Origin: Litoditis marina
Taxonomy: Eukaryota; Nematoda; Chromadorea; Rhabditida; Rhabditidae
Direction of reading: 5' to 3'
DNA length: 64,000 nucleotides
Assembly (NCBI GenBank): GCA_964036275.1
Contig: OZ038434.1
Coordinates: forward strand, 5,230,560-5,294,559
The translations under genes were made by a program, and so were the position numbers. How positions within the stretch are numbered: position 1 is the first letter of the stretch; each line of letters opens with the position of its first letter. The notes under the pieces were generated by a model, which was not told where the DNA came from, ran no database searches, and was given only the letters and a program-made list of their open reading frames with translations. Shown piece by piece: positions 58,162 through 64,000 of the stretch.

Positions 58162-61100
58162 TCAGCCCGACCCGGAATTTGTTCGAACATCTAGTTTGGT
58201 TCTTATTTTGCTGGGGCTCTCGTTGCACATCCACATTTTCCTTATTGATTGGGTACAAAGTACAACTGCTAGTGGAACTGAGAATTCTGGTAGACAGACG
58301 AAGACATTCCACCAAATGACTAGCACGGTGTTGTGCCCGATCAGCTCGAGGGTCACAGCGAAGATCTGAAAATCGATATCCATTAAAAGCAATATTCGAA
58401 TAAAATTTTTCATCGACTGGAAAATGATTAAAAGTTAGTTACGTTAATAGTGAATAACAAATATTCATCTTAGTGAATCACAAATGTTGACCAAACTACA
58501 ACACACAAAATGTAGGTTACTGAGATTGCACCAGAATTTATCATCAACTAGAATTGACGTGAAAAACACATATTCACAGCGAAGAAAGTACTGAGTTTTA
58601 GAGTTGTTAGAATTGGAATTGGAATTGGAATTGGAATTGGAATTGGAATTGATAGAATTGAGATAATCATCCAAAAGAATTCCAATTCCAATTCTTTTTG
58701 TCTGTCGAAAAGAATTGGAATTGCGATTCCAATTCTTTTGTAGGTCGAAATTAGTTGGAATTGCAATTCCAATTCTTTTGTATGTCGAAAAATTTCTGGA
58801 ATTGCAATTCCAATTTTTTCGTATATCAGAACAACTGGAATTGGAATCGGAATTGACTTGATTTTCTCTCAGAACTGATTCAGAATTTATTTACAATTCC
58901 ATGCTGCTTTTCCTTGTTCATTACTAAATTACCATTGTTCCATATGTCTCTTGCTCAATGGAACCAAGGTAAACATTGTTTATCTTCGTTTTTTGAAAAA
59001 AAAAACTGACGTGAAGTTTGAAACACAGTCAATTCTATTCAATTCCAATCAATTCCGATGAAATTGGAATTGAAAGTCTGAGATTTCGAGGAATTGATCG
59101 GAATTGGAATTGGAATTGAGCAGTTTTTTAAAATCTAAAAGAATTGGAATTGGAATTGCGTGGTTTTGAGAATTGAAAAAGAATTGGAATTGGAATTGAG
59201 TGGTGTTTGAGAAACGAAAAAGAATTGGAATTGGAATTGACTTGATTTTTGGAATTGATTGATTAACAACCCTACTGAGTTTCCTTTATTTTCCTCAATT
59301 CTTGTTCATGTTTGAAGTATTAGTACAAAATACCAAGTTTGTGCCGGCAATAATCGCCTCCTGAATGGCTACTATCTTCTCCGAGTGTCTGGCGGCGGTT
59401 GCTGAGGTATTGGAGGAGTCGGCCCGCGAACGAAGGTGCACGAATATAAGTACGTACATAAGTGTGGCCAACACGGGAAAGATGAGGTTGTATCTCTTGA
59501 TGGTCTGAAAATTAAAGATGTTGAATCAAAGATGCCTGATAACATGCTCTAATTCCACTTGCAATCACACATGTGACAGAAATACTTAATATTTATGCTA
59601 AAGAAATACACGAACTTCACTCATTCTGCCTTCAAACTGCACGTTCCAACGATGGCGGACAACGTGGACAATTTCAAACATGCAATCTACCTTCTAAATT
59701 ATTATTTTTTCACTTTTTTCTCTCTGTTTTCTCTCTCTTAGTGATCGGTAATATTTAATTTTATTCCAGTTGCAATTTTAATACGTCGCTTCAATTATTG
59801 CAGAGCTAAGAGAAGCTCACCTGATACAATTCAATCTGCTTTGGCATATAAATAGAATCAGTGTACCCCACGTTTTTTACAAACTTTCGTTCGATTCCAC
59901 AGAAGTGAACGATTGCAAGAGATCCGCCCCCTGACGTGAGCACGCAAATCAAAACGACTAAAATATGACGAGGTCTGGAAAACAATTAAAAGTTTCACCA
60001 GTTGCTGTTGAGTCGCACTAATTTGAACTGAATTTTTTCAAGTCCAACTTTTTCTCAAGTTCTTCTTGCGCGTACCTTTGGAATTCACTATTCCGTCGAT
60101 TTTTAAACAAACTTTTAGATGGAAACAAGTTTCTAGTTGAATATGGTACTGGAGAAGTTTCATTGTACTTGCCTGCTACTAAAGAAACTAACTTTTGAAA
60201 AAGAACTTCGTCCCAAGTTGGCTTTGCGATAACCGAGTATCTGTTTAGAGCTGTCACGAATACAAGTAAAATAGAGAGATAGGCAAAAAAGAAATCCGCG
60301 TATAGGGAGATGAACTCTTCCCCAATATTGAGGGGATGGGAGAGAACGGAGGGAATACTTTGTAGGAGTAGGTCGAAGAGGCAACGACCAACAATTGTAA
60401 GGGAGAGCAGACGGAGAAAGGTAAAAAACGTACTCTAAAACGGTACAAATATGGTACATAATGTATTTCCGAATAGATACATGATAAGCCACACCCACGA
60501 TATTTTTCTATAACCCACCATCCCAAAGTTTCGTCAGTTTGGAAAGCATTGGAAGTTGTCTTTAGTACGCACAACATCTACATAGTACAATATAGACGTT
60601 TAGAGACCGAAATGCCTAAAATGATGGAAACAAGTTTCTGGTAAAATGACTCAACGCAGGTGATAGATTTTTTTTCTATTCATTAACAACTACTCATTCT
60701 ATCGCTTTTTCTATTCAGCACGACACACTCACATTGAACTTCTTGTTTTTCATTATGAGCATCAGAAGTAATGCCAGGTTACAGCCTGCTATCAATAGAA
60801 GAACAAGAATATTCACATAGGTAGGTAGAAGAAAAATGTGTTTTTTGCTAGTCACGTTCGCAAATTCACAACTACTTCGACCTTCAACCGGAACACAGAG
60901 AACCTGAAGTTATGAATAAGGAAAGAACGGTAGAGAGCAAATTGTGTGCTTGTGTAGTGAGAAATTTTGTTTGTCGTATATCATTGGTAAAAAGGTCGAC
61001 TGGTGAAACAGAATGATAGTTTTATTCTACATGGTATGTTGAGCCCCAAAATCTTATTTGGAGCCGGTTGAAAGCATATGAAACGCTGATTTCAAGTTTG

Positions 61101-61189
61101 TTCGACACCATTTCACTCACCTGTCTTTCTGTTTCTTCCGTTTTCGGCGGGGAAAGGGTTACGAACACTTTCAAAGTGAGGTTGAGTTC
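58162..61189 (-). CDS. Seven-transmembrane receptor, Srx-like chemoreceptor, 5' end uncertain
   Basis: This is probably a nematode-type G-protein-coupled receptor of the plasma membrane. Exons 61189-61121, 60903-60733, 60434-60193, 59974-59821, 59504-59334 and 58365-58162 (stop TGA at 58162-58164) join in phase and give about 290 residues. Hydrophobic segments fit seven helices: TM1 ILVLLLIAGCNLALLLML, TM2 from LRLLSLTIVG to LLLQ, TM3 FFFAYLSILLVFVTALNRY (NRY in place of DRY), TM4 ILVVLICVLTSGGGSLAIV, TM5 FPVLATLMYVLIFVHL, TM6 IIAGTNLIFAVTLELI, and TM7 WWNVFVCLPEFSVPLAVVL. The alNRY motif after TM3 is typical of Srx-like receptors. The ligand is unknown. About 50 residues precede TM1, including an Asn glycosylation site, and no signal peptide is found. 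A further in-phase exon at 61608-61574 may link it to the sequence at 63,171-63,930. Confidence 0.78.
58610..59262. repeat. GGAATT hexamer repeats in a receptor intron
   Basis: A pure (GGAATT)n run of about seven copies at 58610-58650 is followed by scattered AATTCC and GGAATT blocks in both orientations up to 59,262. All lie within the last intron of the 7TM gene. Their mixed orientation lets the stretch fold extensively. Confidence 0.85.
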
Positions 61190-62489
61190 CTGAAAAACAT
61201 ACTTGTTATTCAATTACTGTACTCTTACTAGATACTAGATACTTGTAACCTACCAAAACGTCATTAGGGTCACGTGATCATGTGACCGCACACGTGTGGG
61301 TTAAGTCGCAATGTGTTATTCATTCCTGCAATGAGGCAATACCGAAACCGGAAAGTGTATCGAGAGCAGCCCCAGTCATCACCTCTTCCGTGAGGTTAGT
61401 TTTCGCACTTTTTCTCGGGCTTTGAAAACAATTTTTATTTTAAAGCCCAAAAACTTTGCAGACGTGAAAACACAGCCAAATGAGACAAATGTTACATATG
61501 GAACTGCGGTTTTCCTCACAACCTTCTTTTTAGATGACTGAGCAAGACTTTTCAAATACTGCTGGTAACTTACCGCTGCTTCCATCAGAATCAATATGGA
61601 GGTAGTGACTAGTTGGCAATACTGCGAGTGTTCGTTACTTTAATGCCCCTTATGTACTCGGTAATCAAGAGTATAATCGATACCTTGATGTGATGAAATT
61701 AAATAATTGTTGGTTACGGTAGCGAGGCGAATTAAGTTTCGTATTTAGCTCTAAATAACTTTCTGTGGAACCTTTATTACTTTTGCGCTGAACAAATTTT
61801 ATAAATCACACATCGCGCGGAGCGCGAAGCGCTAAGCGTGAGTTGTCTTTCAGTTGTTGATTTCTGAACCACAATTCTTGGAATTCATTGTTAGCTAAAT
61901 TTCATAATCAAAGTACAGTCTCCAGTGAACAGTACAGTATGTATCCACGAGAGCGTGTATGTATCTGCGAGAAATTGCTCCTCAAAGCAAAATATGTGAA
62001 TGAATTACGGTCTCACCGGAGAAAAATGAAATGACAGGTGTTTGTTTCAGTATTTGTCCAAAGTTAGCTGTGGAGAACGTTTGATTTTTGTGAAACACGA
62101 TTTAATTGAAATTGTGGCTTCCAACGTTTCCAGTGTGGGTTTCGATTGGTCCCTGCACAAATATCACTAACCTCGTGAACAAACTTCAATAAAGATTTGA
62201 TGATCTGTGCAATTCTATTGGTCACAGAAAACAGAAGAGCTATTTTTCAAATACAAAAAGAAACACAAAACTATACCGTGAGTGCTTACACCAGTTTGTG
62301 GCATACACCGCGAAATGAGAAACAAATACTATTGACCCAAAGATGCCCAACTTCAGGGTGTGTAGCCATTTTATTGTTTATAAAATAATGTCACAACATA
62401 AGTTCATAATTTGTATTATTATCGAAGAATGAAAGAAAGAAAACAGAGTTTCCACACCATTGTTCCACTTCTCGCAGCCGTGAGATGAA
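61190..62489. other. Between receptor exons and the right-hand gene
   Basis: This stretch holds one candidate 35-nt exon (61608-61574, minus) with a good donor and a weak acceptor. Nothing else is supported. The ORF at 61,379-61,594 reads through that donor into probable intron. Confidence 0.4.
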
Positions 62490-63930
62490 CTATCCGATTT
62501 GAGTAGGTGCTTCGGTTGGCTTCTCGTTCAATTCCACATATTCGCCTGAATTACCAGATTGTTTCGGAATTGTTACTGGGTAGTTAGTTGTATGAGTGAT
62601 TGTTTCACGCTTCACGTGAATCATCAGTAATGGGGTAATGTTTTAAAATTCGCTCATACGCTTTTTCAGTATTGAGTTATGGACCCCCCATAACCTGCAG
62701 TTTGATGTGCGCGCACAGCTGAGAGTGCAACTTACAACTGAGAAATAATGAGATCACATTACAAATAAAATATTAAAAAATTTTCCCTGTAACCATAGTG
62801 TTTTACATTATCTTCGTTGTAGTTAGAGTTTGATTCACGCCGTGATTGGCAACTTTCCATCAAAACGCAACGGGATCAAACTACAAACACGGCGGGATAG
62901 GGCGACATACACCACAAAGGTATGGCTCGGAAGAAGCGAATAAAGGTAAGCTCAAGTAAAGGGATAAAAACTGGGAGAATAAGAGAGAAAGAGAGAGTAG
63001 AAAGTGGTACGTTTCGCCTCTAAGCCAGACGTAACCACTCAAATCAAGATACTTTCCCCTTCAGGCATCCTCAGTTAGGTAGGGGAATGAAATCAGATAC
63101 GTCTTGTCGGACTATAGAGTCATGAAAAAATATAATCTAAAAAGAGAAACCACCCGCTTCCTTAACTCACCTGAACTACATGCCTGATTATTAACATAGA
63201 CAGGACCGTTGTTGTTGGCCTTCGTCAGTGCGAAGCAGTCTTCTTGCGTGAATCCAACGCCATAGATGTCCCAGAGGTCCACGGGGAACTGGCTGGTTGT
63301 CCTGATTTGCTGTAAACAATATATATTATTTTTGTTACCTAAATATTGGTACGGTACTGTCCACGTCGGTTTGTTGGCGACTATACCATGTGGTATATTT
63401 TTACGGTTACTGCTTCAGTTGTTTGTTACTTTAGTCGTCAAATTTTGAATCACATTTCACATTATCAAGGCCAATTATATATCTAAGCGATTTTTCCATG
63501 GCAACCCCTATTTTCAAGTAACCACACAAGGTAACCGGTAGGTGAACGTAGACAAAAGTCCTGTTACGGTACAAACCAACGGTGAAATCACATTTTGTGT
63601 GATAATACAGGCAAACGGTGTGTAGTTTCAGGTTACCAACTGGTTACCTACTGAGGTAACTGGTTAAACCAACACGATACTCTGGAAACTGTAAAAAAAT
63701 TCCGTTAGCATAATGAGCGCATAGTCTGTTCTTTAATATATCCCCTGTCTCCGTTATTTGAGGGCCGTTATTTGATCTGAATATATCAGCTCTTCGGCAT
63801 ACGAGGTAGGTTTCGGGTCCGCTCAAAGTTTTGATATAACCAACCGTCAGGTTAGGAAACTTCAGACTGGTCAGCTCGAGATTGTGCTCCATGTAAATTG
63901 CCTGGTTTTTCATTCTAGATTTGTCGTCAC
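62490..63930 (-). CDS. Unrecognised protein, probably extracellular, 5' end outside these exons
   Basis: Exons 63930-63674, 63309-63171 and 62545-62490 join in phase and end TAG at 62490-62492. They give about 149 residues. Visible features are potential N-glycosylation sites (NLT), beta-rich segments (LELTSLKFPNLTVGYIKTL), four cysteines, the block VDLWDIYGVGFTQEDCFAL and a short acidic, Pro/Thr-containing tail. I recognise no family. The first exon listed starts in mid-codon, so coding continues upstream, toward or beyond the right edge. Exon 63309-63171 ends in phase 1, which fits both the terminal exon at 62545 and a candidate exon at 61608. This piece may therefore be the ectodomain of the neighbouring 7TM receptor or a separate gene. 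Confidence 0.6.
62817..62886. repeat. Short inverted-repeat element, TTGTAGTTTGATC family, copy 3
   Basis: TTGTAGTTAGAGTTTGATT faces GATCAAACTACAA. The following GGGATAGGGCGACATACACC flank matches copy 1 at 711-790. It lies in the last intron of the right-hand gene. Confidence 0.6.
63520..63668. repeat. GGTAACC-type repeat in an intron of the right-hand gene
   Basis: GGTAACCGGTAGGTGAAC at the left and GGTTACCAACTGGTTACC near the right resemble the full element at 43,745-43,991. The middle (AACGGTGAAATCACATTTTG) also matches that element. Confidence 0.55.
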
Positions 63931-64000
63931 CTAAATATTAGGAGTAAAAAAATGATTAGAGATCCAGATGATTACAGAGGCTAGATAATCATTTTCTAGA

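Noticed and set aside
58610..58650. GGAATT run as an interstitial telomere
   Set aside because: It does not match the TTAGGC nematode or TTAGGG animal telomere repeat and lies inside an intron.

Overview
This window is nuclear DNA from an intron-rich metazoan, most likely a nematode. The genes are split into short exons (about 35 to 250 nt). Introns start with GT (one with GC) and end in a TTTCAG-like acceptor. At least eight start codons lie 1 to 21 nt behind a 3' splice-site-like YAG with no upstream exon needed, the arrangement expected where messages receive a trans-spliced leader. A chemoreceptor-like 7TM gene resembling the nematode Srx class points the same way. The species cannot be named. 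All exon models were joined by hand by matching splice sites, reading phase and remembered family sequences. No alignment, RNA data or search was available.

Layout. 1-2,936 is AT-rich and holds only short inverted repeats. 2,937-30,007 holds five genes, all on the minus strand. In transcription order they are a katanin p60 AAA ATPase (30,007-24,642), NUDCD1 (23,925-16,859), fumarylacetoacetase (16,515-12,243), the RNase P/MRP subunit RPP30 (11,388-7,261) and TRMT10C/MRPP1, a mitochondrial RNase P subunit and tRNA methyltransferase (6,716-2,937). Gaps between them are only 0.34-0.85 kb, so they could form one operon.

31,019-40,846 is the most striking stretch. Two related foldback elements of 5.39 kb and 4.41 kb lie 24 nt apart. 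Each has its own perfect 9-bp target-site duplication (TSD), both begin GGCAAnTGTCAAA, and both have long inverted arms built largely from about 157-178 bp tandem repeats. Neither shows a transposase. They separate the katanin 5' end from an MRGBP-like gene.

41,870-46,265 holds a convergent pair: MRGBP/Eaf7-like (plus; NuA4 chromatin complex) and SF3B6/p14 (minus; U2 snRNP branch-site protein). 48,673-55,799 holds two paralogous genes for small secreted proteins with ten cysteines, flanking about 5 kb with a possible Gag-like remnant. 55,800-58,161 is repeat-rich. 58,162-63,930 (minus) holds an Srx-like 7TM receptor and the 3' part of an unrecognised, probably extracellular protein that runs toward the right edge. 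These two may be a single gene.

Functional links. RPP30 (nuclear RNase P/MRP) and TRMT10C (protein-only mitochondrial RNase P) both act in tRNA 5' processing and sit 544 nt apart in the same orientation. The other neighbours (microtubule severing, NudC-type protein, tyrosine breakdown, splicing, chromatin) have no obvious shared pathway, as is common in nematode operons.
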